64,000 nucleotides of DNA from Chelatococcus composti (GTDB lineage: Bacteria; Pseudomonadota; Alphaproteobacteria; Rhizobiales; Beijerinckiaceae): contig NZ_JACHEH010000003.1 of the NCBI RefSeq assembly GCF_014201415.1, positions 1-64,000 of the forward strand, given 5' to 3'. Made by a program: the position numbers and the translations under genes. Numbering within the stretch: the stretch's first letter is position 1; each line of letters opens with the position of its first letter. Below are positions 47,878 to 56,269 of this stretch, one piece after another. A model generated the notes under the pieces. That model did no database searches and was not told the origin of the DNA. It saw nothing but the letters and a program-made list of their open reading frames with translations.

Positions 47878-48707
47878 GCTGCCCACTCCGGCTTGCGATC
47901 GAGCACCGGCAGGGGGTGCTGGCTCTGCCCGAGCTTGGGCAGGCAGTTGAGCAGGCCCTGCGTGTAGGGATGCTGCGATTGGTGCAGCCTGTCGGCGGCA
48001 ATCTCCTCCACCACGCGGCCGGCATACATGACGAGCACCCTGTCGCAGAAGGAGGAGACGAGCCTCAGATCATGCGAGACGAAGATCAGGCCCATGCCGC
48101 GCTCGGCCACGAGCTTGTCGAGGATGGACAGCACCTGCAGCTGCACCGTCACGTCGAGGGCTGAGGTCGGCTCGTCGGCGATGAGCAGGTCCGGCTCGGC
48201 CACCAGCATCATGGCGATCATCGCCCGCTGCCCCATGCCGCCGGAGACCTCGTGCGGATAGAGCCTGAAGACGCGCTCCGGGTGGCGGATCTGCACGGCC
48301 TCCAGCATGGCGAGCGTGCGCCGCCGGGCCTCGGCGCCGGTGCCGCGGCCGTGGGCGGCCAGGGTTTCCATGATCTGGTCGCCGATGCGCATGACCGGGT
48401 TCAGCGAGAACTTGGGGTCCTGCAGAACCATGGCGATGCGCTTGCCGCGCAGGGCCCGTCGCTCCTTCGCGCTCACACAGAGTAGGTCGATGCCGTCGAA
48501 GACGAGCCGGTCGGCGGAGACGGTCGCATGCGGCGGTGTGAGGCCGAGGATGGCGCGGCCGGTCTGCGACTTGCCCGAGCCGGATTCCCCGACAATGCCG
48601 AGCCGCTCACGCCCGAGGGTGAACGAGACGCCGCGCACGGCCTCAACCACGCCCGAGCGCGTGGGGAAGCTGACGCGGAGGTTCTCGACTTCGAGAAGCG
48701 CGCTCAT
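47874..48707 (-). CDS. Peptide/nickel-type ABC transporter ATPase (DppD/OppD-like)
   Basis: This is the second ATPase of the importer. The 277-residue product has Walker A GESGSGKS at residues 40-47, the Q-loop MVLQDPKFSLNPVM, a signature in the variant form VSGGMGQRAMIAMML, and Walker B LLIADEPTS. The C-terminus has QHPYTQGLLNCLPKL, found in DppD/OppD. The start at 48707 overlaps the permease stop (ATGA). A longer frame upstream is an overlap with the permease and is not coding. Confidence 0.94.
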   Translation of the reverse strand: MSALLEVENLRVSFPTRSGVVEAVRGVSFTLGRERLGIVGESGSGKSQTGRAILGLTPPHATVSADRLVFDGIDLLCVSAKERRALRGKRIAMVLQDPKFSLNPVMRIGDQIMETLAAHGRGTGAEARRRTLAMLEAVQIRHPERVFRLYPHEVSGGMGQRAMIAMMLVAEPDLLIADEPTSALDVTVQLQVLSILDKLVAERGMGLIFVSHDLRLVSSFCDRVLVMYAGRVVEEIAADRLHQSQHPYTQGLLNCLPKLGQSQHPLPVLDRKPEWAA

Positions 48708-49624
48708 TGGCCGGCCGCCTTCGGATCGAGTGCGTCGCGCAGGCCGTCGCCCAGCAGGTTGAAGCCGAGGCTGACGATGAAGATGGCCACGCCTGGGGCG
48801 GCCGCCACCCACCACTGGTCGAGCACGAAGCGGCGGCCGGAGGCGATCATGGCACCCCATTCTGGTGACGGCGGCTGGGCCCCGAGGCCGAGAAAGCCGA
48901 GGCCCGCCGCCGTGAGGATGATGCCGGCCATGTCCAGCGTCACGCGGATGATGACCGACGACACGCACAGCGGCGTGATGTGGCGCGCGATGATGCGTGC
49001 CGGCGAGGCGCCCATCAGCCGCACGGCATTGATGTAGTCCGCATGGCGCAGCGTCAGGGTCTCGGCGCGGGCGATGCGGGCATAGGGCGGCCATGAGGTG
49101 ATGGCGATGGCGATGACGGCGTTGACGATGCCCGGTCCGAGCGCCGCCACGAAGGCCAGCGCCAGCACGAGGCGCGGAAAGGCGAGGAAGATGTCAGTGA
49201 TGCGCATCAGCACTGCATCAATCCAGCCGCCGGCATAGCCCGAGACCGTGCCGATGAGCAGGCCGACGGGCGCTGCGATCACCGCCACCAGAACGACGAC
49301 GAAGAGCGTGATGCGCGAGCCGTGCACCAGGCGGGCGAAGATGTCGCGTCCCTGGTCGTCGGTGCCGAACCAGTGCTCGGCGCTCGGCGGCAGGAGGCGC
49401 GCCGTGCGCAGGTCTCCGTCCGTCACGGCCGAGTAGGGCGCGATTACGTCGGCGAAGATGGCGACGAGGAGGAGCGCCAGGATGATGAAGAGGCCGGCCA
49501 TGGCGAGCCGGTTGTCGACAAAGCGCGACCAGGCCGCATAGGCGCGCCCGAGGCGGGCCTGCCGGCGCGAGGCCGGCCGCTCGCTCGTCAGCCATTCGCG
49601 CCAGGTTTGAGCGTCGTTCTTCAT
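48704..49624 (-). CDS. Peptide/nickel-type ABC transporter permease (DppC-like)
   Basis: This is a permease subunit. The 306-residue product has a cytoplasmic N-terminus of about 35 residues, an N-terminal helix (LFIILALLLVAIFADVIAPY), the DppC extracellular block EHWFGTDDQGRDIFARLVHG, and five further helices. The coupling loop YINAVRLMGASPARIIARHI carries the EAA-type motif for the ATPase. ATG 49624 is chosen as the only reasonable start before the first helix, though its ribosome site is weak. Confidence 0.93.
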   Translation of the reverse strand: MKNDAQTWREWLTSERPASRRQARLGRAYAAWSRFVDNRLAMAGLFIILALLLVAIFADVIAPYSAVTDGDLRTARLLPPSAEHWFGTDDQGRDIFARLVHGSRITLFVVVLVAVIAAPVGLLIGTVSGYAGGWIDAVLMRITDIFLAFPRLVLALAFVAALGPGIVNAVIAIAITSWPPYARIARAETLTLRHADYINAVRLMGASPARIIARHITPLCVSSVIIRVTLDMAGIILTAAGLGFLGLGAQPPSPEWGAMIASGRRFVLDQWWVAAAPGVAIFIVSLGFNLLGDGLRDALDPKAAGQ

Positions 49625-49638
49625 CTTGCGCGGATCCG

Positions 49639-50703
49639 CTATCGGGCTCGTGTTCTGGGGTCGAGGACGCGGTAGAGCAGGTCGGACAGCAGATTGAGGC
49701 CGATGAACACCGAACCGACGACGATGGTGCCGCCGAGGACGGCGTTCATGTCCGCATTCTGCAGGGAATCGGTGATGTAGAGGCCGAGGCCGGGCCAGGA
49801 GAACACCGTTTCCGTCAGCACCGAGCCCTCGAGCAGCGTGGCGTAGGACAGGGCGATGACGGTGACGAGTGGCACCAGCGCGTTGCGCAGCGCGTGGCGC
49901 CAGATGATCTTGCCCTCGGACAGGCCCTTCGCCCGCGCTGCCACCACATATTCCTGCCCCAGCTCCGTCAGCATGAAGGAGCGCGTCATGCGGCTGATGT
50001 AGGCCATGGAGAAATAGCCGAGCAGCGACGCCGGCAGGATGAGGTGGCCGAAGACGTTGCGGAAGGCCTCCCACTCGCCCTGCATCGCCGTGTCGATGAG
50101 CAGGATGCCGGTGACGGGCGTCACCGTGTATTCGTAGACGACGTCGATGCGTCCCGGTCCCTCCACCCAGCCAAGCCGGGCGTAGAAGACGAGGAGCGCC
50201 ATCAGGCCCAGCCAGAAGATCGGCACCGAATAGCCGACGAGGCCGATGACGCGCACGATCTGGTCGAGGAAGCTGCCGCGCCGCACCGCCGCGAGGACGC
50301 CGAGCGGCACGCCGAGGACGGTGCCGATGAGTGTGCCGAGCGTCGCCAGCTCCAGCGTCGCGGGGAAGACGCGGCGGATGTCGGCCATCACCGGGTTGGA
50401 CGTCAGCACCGAGGTGCCGAAATCGCCGCTCAGCGCCTTGCCGATATAGATAAGGAACTGCTGGTAGAGCGGCAGGTTGAGGCCCAGCTCCTCGCGCACA
50501 CGTTCCACCACGTGCGTTGGGGCCCGGTCTCCCACGATGGCGAGCACCGGGTCGACGGGAATGACGCGGCCGATGAAGAAGGTGACGGCGAGCAGGCCAA
50601 GATAGGTCAGCGCGACGACGACGAGAAAGCGCACAATGGCCATGGCCGTCGCCTGCAGGCGGGCGCGTCTGCGCCCGCCTGCCCTGGCGGTACCGGGTGC
50701 CAT
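49639..50703 (-). CDS. Peptide/nickel-type ABC transporter permease (DppB-like)
   Basis: This is a permease subunit. The 354-residue product has six membrane helices, the DppB N-terminal block RVREELGLNLPLYQQFLIYI after the first helix, and the coupling loop EYVVAARAKGLSEGKIIWRHALRN. The start at 50703 has GAGGG at good distance, but adds a 20-residue basic tail. An in-frame ATG at 50643 gives the more usual N-terminus MAIVRFLVV. It lies 7 bases after the binding-protein gene. Confidence 0.93.
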   Translation of the reverse strand: MAPGTARAGGRRRARLQATAMAIVRFLVVVALTYLGLLAVTFFIGRVIPVDPVLAIVGDRAPTHVVERVREELGLNLPLYQQFLIYIGKALSGDFGTSVLTSNPVMADIRRVFPATLELATLGTLIGTVLGVPLGVLAAVRRGSFLDQIVRVIGLVGYSVPIFWLGLMALLVFYARLGWVEGPGRIDVVYEYTVTPVTGILLIDTAMQGEWEAFRNVFGHLILPASLLGYFSMAYISRMTRSFMLTELGQEYVVAARAKGLSEGKIIWRHALRNALVPLVTVIALSYATLLEGSVLTETVFSWPGLGLYITDSLQNADMNAVLGGTIVVGSVFIGLNLLSDLLYRVLDPRTRAR

Positions 50704-50710
50704 GCGGCCC

Positions 50711-52369
50711 TCAGTTCTTGGAGACCTTGAACACGTAGGTCGAGTCCGAGGTCGCGCCGAGGACGAAGTCCTGCACGTTCTTCCGTACGCCGGCGGTCTC
50801 GACCATCTGGTAGATGATGATGAACGGGCTCGTCTTCAGGAGGTCGCGCTGCAGCTCGGCGTACATCTCGACGCGCTTGGCCTCGTCACGCTCCAGCACC
50901 GCGGCGTCGGCCTTCTTGGTCAGCTCCGGAATGTCCCAGGCGTTGCGCCAGGCGAGCGGCTTGGACGCCGCGTTGTCGGAATTGTCCGGGTTGCGCGCGA
51001 AGGTGTCGGCGTTGGTGTGGGGATCCCAGTAGTCGGCGCCCCACTGGCCGATATAGAGGTCGTGGTTGCGGGCGCGGTACTTGGTGAGCGTCTGCTTGCC
51101 GTCGCCGGGGATGATCTCCATCTTGATGCCGGCCTGGGCGAAGGTGCGCTGCACCGCCTCGGCGATGCCGGCGACAGGCTGGGTCTGGCGCACATCCATG
51201 GTGATGGAGAAGCCGTCCTTCAGCCCCGCCTTCTCCAGCAGCTCCTTGGCCTTGGCGACGTCGAGCTTGTAGGGCTTCTCGTCAATGGCGCCGAGCAGGC
51301 CCATGGGCAGGAAGGTCTGGTGGATCTTGCCGATGCCCTTGATCAGCGTCTCGCCGATGGCGTCGTAGTCCACCAGCCACTTCATCGCCTCGCGCACCTC
51401 GGGCTTGGAGAGGATCGGGTGCTTCTGGTTGAGGCTGATGTAGTAGATCGTGCCCTTGGGCCGGCTGGTGATGGCGATGTCGGCATTTTTCTCGACCGCC
51501 GCCAGATCCTCGGGCGTGAGGTTGCGGGCGATGTCGACGTCGCCCTTCTCGAGCAGCAGGCGCTGCGTCGCGCTCTCCTTCACGTGCCGATAGATGACGC
51601 GCGGCAGCTTGGCCTTTTCGCCGTAGTAGTTGTCGTTGCGCTCAAGCGCCAGGATCTCGTTGGCGCGCCAGTCGCGAATCTTCATCGGGCCGGAGCCGGC
51701 GTAGTTCGTCTTCAGCCAGCCGTTGCCGAGGTCGCCGTCCTTCTCGTGTTCGAGCACGAGCTTCTTGTCGACGATGGCGGCCACGTTCGCTGTGAGGCAG
51801 TTGAGGACGAAGGTCGGCGCATATGCCTTGTCCGTCTCCAGCACCACGGTGAGGTCGTCGATCTTCCTCACTTTCTGCTCGACATTGTCCTTCGACAGGC
51901 CGAACTGGGTGAGGATGAAGGCCGGTGCTAGGTCGAGCTTCACCGCACGCTGCAGCGAGAAGGCGACATCCTCCGCCGTCAGCGGGTTGCCGGAGGCGAA
52001 CTTGAGGCCGGGCTTGAGCTTGAAGGTGTAGGTCTTGCCGTCCTCGGAGACTGTCCAGCTCTCGGCGACGTCGCCGTAGAGCTTGGAGGGATCGGCCACG
52101 TCGAAGCGCACCAGCCGGTCATAGGTGTTGCCCATGATCTCGCCGGCGCTGATCTCGAAAGATTCGGCGGGATCGAGCGTGATGATGTCGTCGATGGCCC
52201 ATGCGAGGACGAGCGTGTCCTTCGGTGTCGCGGCCAGGGCGACGGGACTGGCAGAGGCGATGAGGACGGCAGCGGTGGCGCCGACGAGGCCGCGGGCGAG
52301 CGCCCGTCGGGAGAGGCTGCGGGAGAGGAAGTTTCTTACGGCGTTGATGGGCATGCGTGTGCTCGACAT
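50711..52369 (-). CDS. Peptide/nickel-type ABC transporter substrate-binding protein
   Basis: This is the periplasmic receptor of the importer (SBP family 5). The 552-residue product has a signal sequence with a twin-arginine-like SRRALARGL before a hydrophobic stretch ending PVALA, so Tat export is possible. The mature protein has the family block YDRLVRFDVADPSKLYGDVAESWTVSEDGKTYTFKLKPG split across two strands. NAWDIPELTKKADAAVLERD lies near the C-terminus. The substrate is not evident: family members carry peptides, nickel, sugars or opines. It is first in the leftward operon. Confidence 0.92.
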   Translation of the reverse strand: MSSTRMPINAVRNFLSRSLSRRALARGLVGATAAVLIASASPVALAATPKDTLVLAWAIDDIITLDPAESFEISAGEIMGNTYDRLVRFDVADPSKLYGDVAESWTVSEDGKTYTFKLKPGLKFASGNPLTAEDVAFSLQRAVKLDLAPAFILTQFGLSKDNVEQKVRKIDDLTVVLETDKAYAPTFVLNCLTANVAAIVDKKLVLEHEKDGDLGNGWLKTNYAGSGPMKIRDWRANEILALERNDNYYGEKAKLPRVIYRHVKESATQRLLLEKGDVDIARNLTPEDLAAVEKNADIAITSRPKGTIYYISLNQKHPILSKPEVREAMKWLVDYDAIGETLIKGIGKIHQTFLPMGLLGAIDEKPYKLDVAKAKELLEKAGLKDGFSITMDVRQTQPVAGIAEAVQRTFAQAGIKMEIIPGDGKQTLTKYRARNHDLYIGQWGADYWDPHTNADTFARNPDNSDNAASKPLAWRNAWDIPELTKKADAAVLERDEAKRVEMYAELQRDLLKTSPFIIIYQMVETAGVRKNVQDFVLGATSDSTYVFKVSKN

Positions 52370-52583
52370 GGCTGGTTCCCCGTTTTTGTGCCATACGAGG
52401 GCATGCCGGCGAGCGGTCGTCAAGAGCAACGCGTGGGCAGGCCCGGGCAACGGGAAGGCACGCATGCCCTTGTGGGAGACTGCCCGGAAGGGCCGGTCAT
52501 GCCCGTCTGTGCAAAGGCCACGTCAGCGGTTATGAAACGCTGTCCGCCTCGGTCGCGGACAGGCGAGCGGACGGGCCAGCGAT

Positions 52584-53600
52584 ATGACCATTCTCGTCAC
52601 CGGTGCGGCCGGCTTTATCGGGTATCACACAGCCGAGGCGCTTCTGGCGCGCGGCGAAACCGTGGTCGGCCTCGACATCGTGAACGACTATTACGACCCG
52701 GCGCTGAAGGAGGCGCGGCTGGCGCGCCTTGCCCGACGCTCCGGCTTCGTCGAGATGCGTGTTGACGTGGCCGACAGGCCGGCGCTCGAGGATGTCTTCG
52801 CCCGCCACCGGCCGCGCGGCGTCATCCACCTCGCTGCCCAGGCGGGCGTGCGCTATTCGGTCTCCAATCCGCACGCCTATGCGGGCAGCAATCTCGTTGG
52901 CTTCCTCAACATCCTCGAATGCTCGCGGCAGGCGCGCGTCGAGCACCTGGTCTACGCCTCTACGAGTTCGGTCTACGGCGCCAATGCCGCCCTTCCGTTC
53001 AGCGAGCAGCACGGCGTCGGCCATCCGATGAGCCTCTACGCAGCCACCAAGCGGGCGAATGAGGTCATGGCACATTCCTATGCGCATCTCTACGGACTGC
53101 CGTGCACGGGGCTGCGCTTCTTCACGGTCTACGGCCCGTGGGGGCGACCGGACATGGCGCTGTTCAAGTTCACGCGCGCCATCCTCTCGGGCGAGGCCAT
53201 CGACGTCTACAACAACGGCGACATGCGCCGCGACTTCACCTATATCGACGACATCGTGGAGGGCGTGGTGCGCGTGTTCGACCGGCCGGCACGGCCCGAT
53301 CCCGCCTGGGATGCCGCCTCGCCGCATCCGGACCCCTCGTCGAGCGGCATCGCCCCCTTCCGCATCTACAACATAGGCCGCGGCAGCCCGGTGCCCCTGA
53401 TGGATTTTATCCGCGTGCTCGAGGAGAAGCTGGGCCGCAGGGCGATCTGCAACATGCTGCCGATGCAGCCCGGCGACGTGGCTGCCACCTTCGCTGACAC
53501 GAGTGCCCTCGCGCGCGACACCGGCTATGCGCCGTCCACCCCCGTTGAGACCGGTGTCGGCCGCTTCGTCGACTGGTATCGGGAGTATTACGGTGTCTGA
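52584..53600 (+). CDS. UDP-glucuronate 4-epimerase-type SDR protein
   Basis: This is an NAD-dependent UDP-sugar epimerase for surface polysaccharide precursors. The 338-residue product has the NAD motif GAAGFIG at residues 7-13, the segment NDYYDPALKEARLARL typical of UDP-glucuronate 4-epimerases, and the catalytic Tyr152-xxx-Lys156 pair in SLYAATK. RRDFTYIDDIVEGVVR is also typical. A Pro/Asp/Ser-rich insertion lies at about 235-255. The gene overlaps the next dehydrogenase by 8 bases. Because that partner is of TviB type, the real substrate could be UDP-N-acetylhexosaminuronate. Confidence 0.87.
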   Translation: MTILVTGAAGFIGYHTAEALLARGETVVGLDIVNDYYDPALKEARLARLARRSGFVEMRVDVADRPALEDVFARHRPRGVIHLAAQAGVRYSVSNPHAYAGSNLVGFLNILECSRQARVEHLVYASTSSVYGANAALPFSEQHGVGHPMSLYAATKRANEVMAHSYAHLYGLPCTGLRFFTVYGPWGRPDMALFKFTRAILSGEAIDVYNNGDMRRDFTYIDDIVEGVVRVFDRPARPDPAWDAASPHPDPSSSGIAPFRIYNIGRGSPVPLMDFIRVLEEKLGRRAICNMLPMQPGDVAATFADTSALARDTGYAPSTPVETGVGRFVDWYREYYGV

Positions 53601-54885
53601 CAGGCCGGACCGGACCATTTCGGTCGTCGGTCTCGGCTATGTCGGCCTGCCGGTGGCCTGCGCCTTCGCGGCGGGTGGCTTTCGCGTCATCGCCTTCGAC
53701 ATCGACGCAGGCCGCATCGCGGAGCTGAACGAAGGAATCGACCGCACGGGTGAGGTCGAGCCGCAGGAGCTTGCGGCGCCCACACTGCGGCTGACGAGCG
53801 ATCCCGAGGCGCTGCGCGAGGCGGACTTCCACATCGTCACGGTGCCGACGCCGATCACGCCGGACCGCCTACCCGACCTGCGGCCGCTCCTCGCTGCCTC
53901 CCGTACCGTGGGGCGCGCGCTGAAAAAGGGCGACATCGTCGTCTACGAATCGACCGTCTATCCCGGCGCGACCGAGGAGGATTGCGTGCCTGTGCTGGAG
54001 GCCGAGAGCGGCCTCGTCTTCGGTCGCGACTTCACCGTCGGCTACTCGCCCGAGCGCATCAACCCCGGCGATCGCGCCCACCGCTTCACCACGATCACCA
54101 AGGTCGTCTCCGGATCCGACAAGGCAACGCTCGCGACCGTGGCCGCGGTCTACGGCGCGGTGGTGCGGGCCGGTATCCACGAGGCGCCGTCCATCAAGGT
54201 GGCGGAGGCGGCGAAGGTCATCGAGAACACCCAGCGCGATCTCAACATCGCGTTGATGAACGAGCTCGCCCTCATCTTCGACCGGGTCGGCATCGCCACC
54301 AGCGACGTGCTCGACGCTGCGGCCACGAAGTGGAACTTCCAGCGCTTCTCGCCGGGCCTTGTGGGCGGCCATTGCATCGGGGTCGATCCCTATTACCTGA
54401 CCGCCAAGGCCGAGGCGCTCGGCTACCACCCGCAGATGATCCTCGCCGGGCGGCGCATCAACGACTCCATGGGCCATTTCATCGGCCAGAAGCTGGTGAA
54501 GCTGCTTCTGGGGCGCGGGCGTGACCTGCGCACGGCGCGCGTCGCCATCCTCGGCCTCACCTTCAAGGAGAATGTGCCGGACCTGCGCAACAGCCGCGTG
54601 CCGGACATCATCGCCGAGCTCGGCGAGTATGGCATCCGTCCCCTCGTGCATGACGCGCTCGCCGACGCGCGGGAGGCTGAGCGCGTCTACGGCATCGCCC
54701 TTGCCGACCTCGCAGCCCTGCAGCGGCTCGACGGCTTGGTGCTCGCCGTGCCGCACCGGGCCTATCTGTCTGACGGCGGAGCTTTTCTCGCATCGATGCT
54801 GGCTCCGGACGCGGTGGTGATCGACGTGCGCTCGGCCATCGTGCCGGGGAGCCTGCCCGGCGGCGTCCTGCACTGGCGCCTGTGA
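53593..54885 (+). CDS. tviB: UDP-N-acetylhexosamine 6-dehydrogenase (TviB/WbpO type)
   Basis: The enzyme oxidizes the C6 of a UDP-N-acetylhexosamine to the uronic acid in polysaccharide synthesis. The 430-residue product has the NAD motif GLGYVGLP at residues 13-20 and the family blocks VVYESTVYPGATEEDCVP and VGYSPERINPGD. AEAAKVIENTQRDLNIAL and the catalytic Cys261 in GGHCIGVDPYYL are present. These blocks match TviB of the Vi antigen pathway closely. The GTG start at 53593 has GGGAG upstream; a longer frame extends into the epimerase gene. Confidence 0.9.
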   Translation: MSDRPDRTISVVGLGYVGLPVACAFAAGGFRVIAFDIDAGRIAELNEGIDRTGEVEPQELAAPTLRLTSDPEALREADFHIVTVPTPITPDRLPDLRPLLAASRTVGRALKKGDIVVYESTVYPGATEEDCVPVLEAESGLVFGRDFTVGYSPERINPGDRAHRFTTITKVVSGSDKATLATVAAVYGAVVRAGIHEAPSIKVAEAAKVIENTQRDLNIALMNELALIFDRVGIATSDVLDAAATKWNFQRFSPGLVGGHCIGVDPYYLTAKAEALGYHPQMILAGRRINDSMGHFIGQKLVKLLLGRGRDLRTARVAILGLTFKENVPDLRNSRVPDIIAELGEYGIRPLVHDALADAREAERVYGIALADLAALQRLDGLVLAVPHRAYLSDGGAFLASMLAPDAVVIDVRSAIVPGSLPGGVLHWRL

Positions 54886-54987
54886 GGCCGGCGGCCGTCG
54901 TCGCGGCCGCGTTCCTTTGTCCCCTTGTCTTTCCGGAACGGGACGGCAAGAACACCTTCCCGGTTTGCCAGAACCTGGGGGGTGCTC

Positions 54988-55506
54988 ATGAAATGGACGC
55001 GAATCGCGCTGGCGCTCGCGATGGGCGCGGCGCTCGCAGGCTGCAAGACGACGGAGGAGGCCAGCAGGGCGCTCAGGGGCAAGTGGATCGGCCAGAAGGC
55101 TGACGACTTCTTCATCGAGCACGGCCCGCCGCAGTCGCGCTACGAGCTCGAGGATGGCGGGGCGATCTACACCTGGCGCGGCGGCGAGACGAGCTACGTG
55201 CGGCCGGCGCGGGTGCAGACACAGGGCTTCTCGCAGCCGATCTCCCGCTCCGAGCGCACGGTGACGACCGTGTCCAATCCGGCGCCGGGCACCACGATCA
55301 CCCGCACGCGCAGCACGTCGACCTCCTTCCGCTTCGCCATGCCGACTTCGGTGATCGTGCAGCCGGCGCAGCGTGTCGAGCTGTTCTGCGAGGCGCAGAT
55401 CGTGACGGATGCGCAGGGCATCATCACCTCGGTGCGGATCAACCGGGACACGGAAGGGGCGGGCCTCTCCTTCTCCCGCTGCGCCGAGCTGTTCGGCACC
55501 GAATAG
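54988..55506 (+). CDS. Small lipoprotein of unknown function
   Basis: The function is unknown. The 172-residue product has a lipoprotein signal with lipobox ALAGC (Cys at residue 19) and a SmpA/BamE-like beginning KWIGQKADDFFIEHGPPQ...YTWRGGE. A Ser/Thr-rich segment (about 90-120) follows, then a C-terminal part with VELFCEAQIVTDAQGIITSV. Two further cysteines could form a disulphide. ATG 54988 follows a GGGGGG ribosome site. It lies 102 bases after the dehydrogenase gene and seems independent of it. Confidence 0.8.
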   Translation: MKWTRIALALAMGAALAGCKTTEEASRALRGKWIGQKADDFFIEHGPPQSRYELEDGGAIYTWRGGETSYVRPARVQTQGFSQPISRSERTVTTVSNPAPGTTITRTRSTSTSFRFAMPTSVIVQPAQRVELFCEAQIVTDAQGIITSVRINRDTEGAGLSFSRCAELFGTE

Positions 55507-55585
55507 GGCAGGGCGGCGACGCCGTGGCACATGCCGGCCCGCTCGTCGAGCCGCTACAACGCGAGCGGAAAGGAGAAACGGGCCG

Positions 55586-56269
55586 ATGATCGCGATTGAG
55601 GCCGTCTTTGCCGGCAAGGCGGTGCCCTACGCACGCGAGGGCACCTTCAGCGCCATCGACAAGCGGCGTCTCGACGGGCCGGTCGAGATCCGCGCCACGG
55701 GGCTCGCCGGCGACGAGCAGGCCGACCGCAGGAATCACGGCGGGCTGGACAAGGCGGTGCACCACTACCCGGCGGAGCACTACGACGCCTGGGCGGGCGA
55801 GGGCATCGACATGTCCGTATTCCTGCCGCAGCGGGCCGCCTTCGGCGAGAACCTGCGTACGCGGGGCCTCGTCGAGGCGGACGTGTGCATCGACGACGTC
55901 TTCCGCGTCGGCACCGCGCTGCTCCAGGTCTCGCAGGCGCGCCAGCCCTGCTGGAAGCTGAACCACCGTTTTGACCGTAAGGACATGGCCCGCCGCGTGC
56001 AGCAGAGCGGCCGCACCGGCTGGTACTATCGGGTGCTGGAACCGGGCCTGGTCACGCCGGGCGACCGTATGGAACTCGTTGAGCGGCAGCAGCCGCGCTG
56101 GCCGTTGTCGCGCGTGCTGCACGTTCTCTACGTCGATGTGCTCGACCGCGAGGCGCTCGCCGAGCTGGCGCGCCTGCCGCGCCTGCCAGCGTCGTGGAAG
56201 GCACTGGCGACCCGGCGGCTGGAGCGCGGCGAGGTTGAGGACTGGTCGCGGCGGCTCGGCGAAGGCTGA
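55586..56269 (+). CDS. MOSC-domain protein, YiiM-like
   Basis: This is a predicted molybdenum-cofactor-linked protein. YiiM of E. coli protects against N-hydroxylated base analogues. The 227-residue product has the YiiM pattern: the N-terminal GLAGDEQADRRNHGGLDKAVHHYP, then FGENLRTRGL, and the MOSC cysteine in QARQPCWKLNHRF. A C-terminal helical part follows with WPLSRVLHVLYV. AAAGGAGAAACG precedes the ATG. It converges with the sensor kinase gene, with no gap between stop codons. Confidence 0.9.
   Translation: MIAIEAVFAGKAVPYAREGTFSAIDKRRLDGPVEIRATGLAGDEQADRRNHGGLDKAVHHYPAEHYDAWAGEGIDMSVFLPQRAAFGENLRTRGLVEADVCIDDVFRVGTALLQVSQARQPCWKLNHRFDRKDMARRVQQSGRTGWYYRVLEPGLVTPGDRMELVERQQPRWPLSRVLHVLYVDVLDREALAELARLPRLPASWKALATRRLERGEVEDWSRRLGEG

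Noticed and set aside
52388-52583. Short frames between the ABC binding-protein gene and the epimerase gene
   Set aside because: They overlap each other in several frames, carry no domain, and the region must hold the promoters of two divergent genes.
54951-54982. GGAAC before the lipoprotein gene as an EcfG promoter
   Set aside because: No CGTT-like element occurs at 16 or 17 bases; the sequence there is CTTC.
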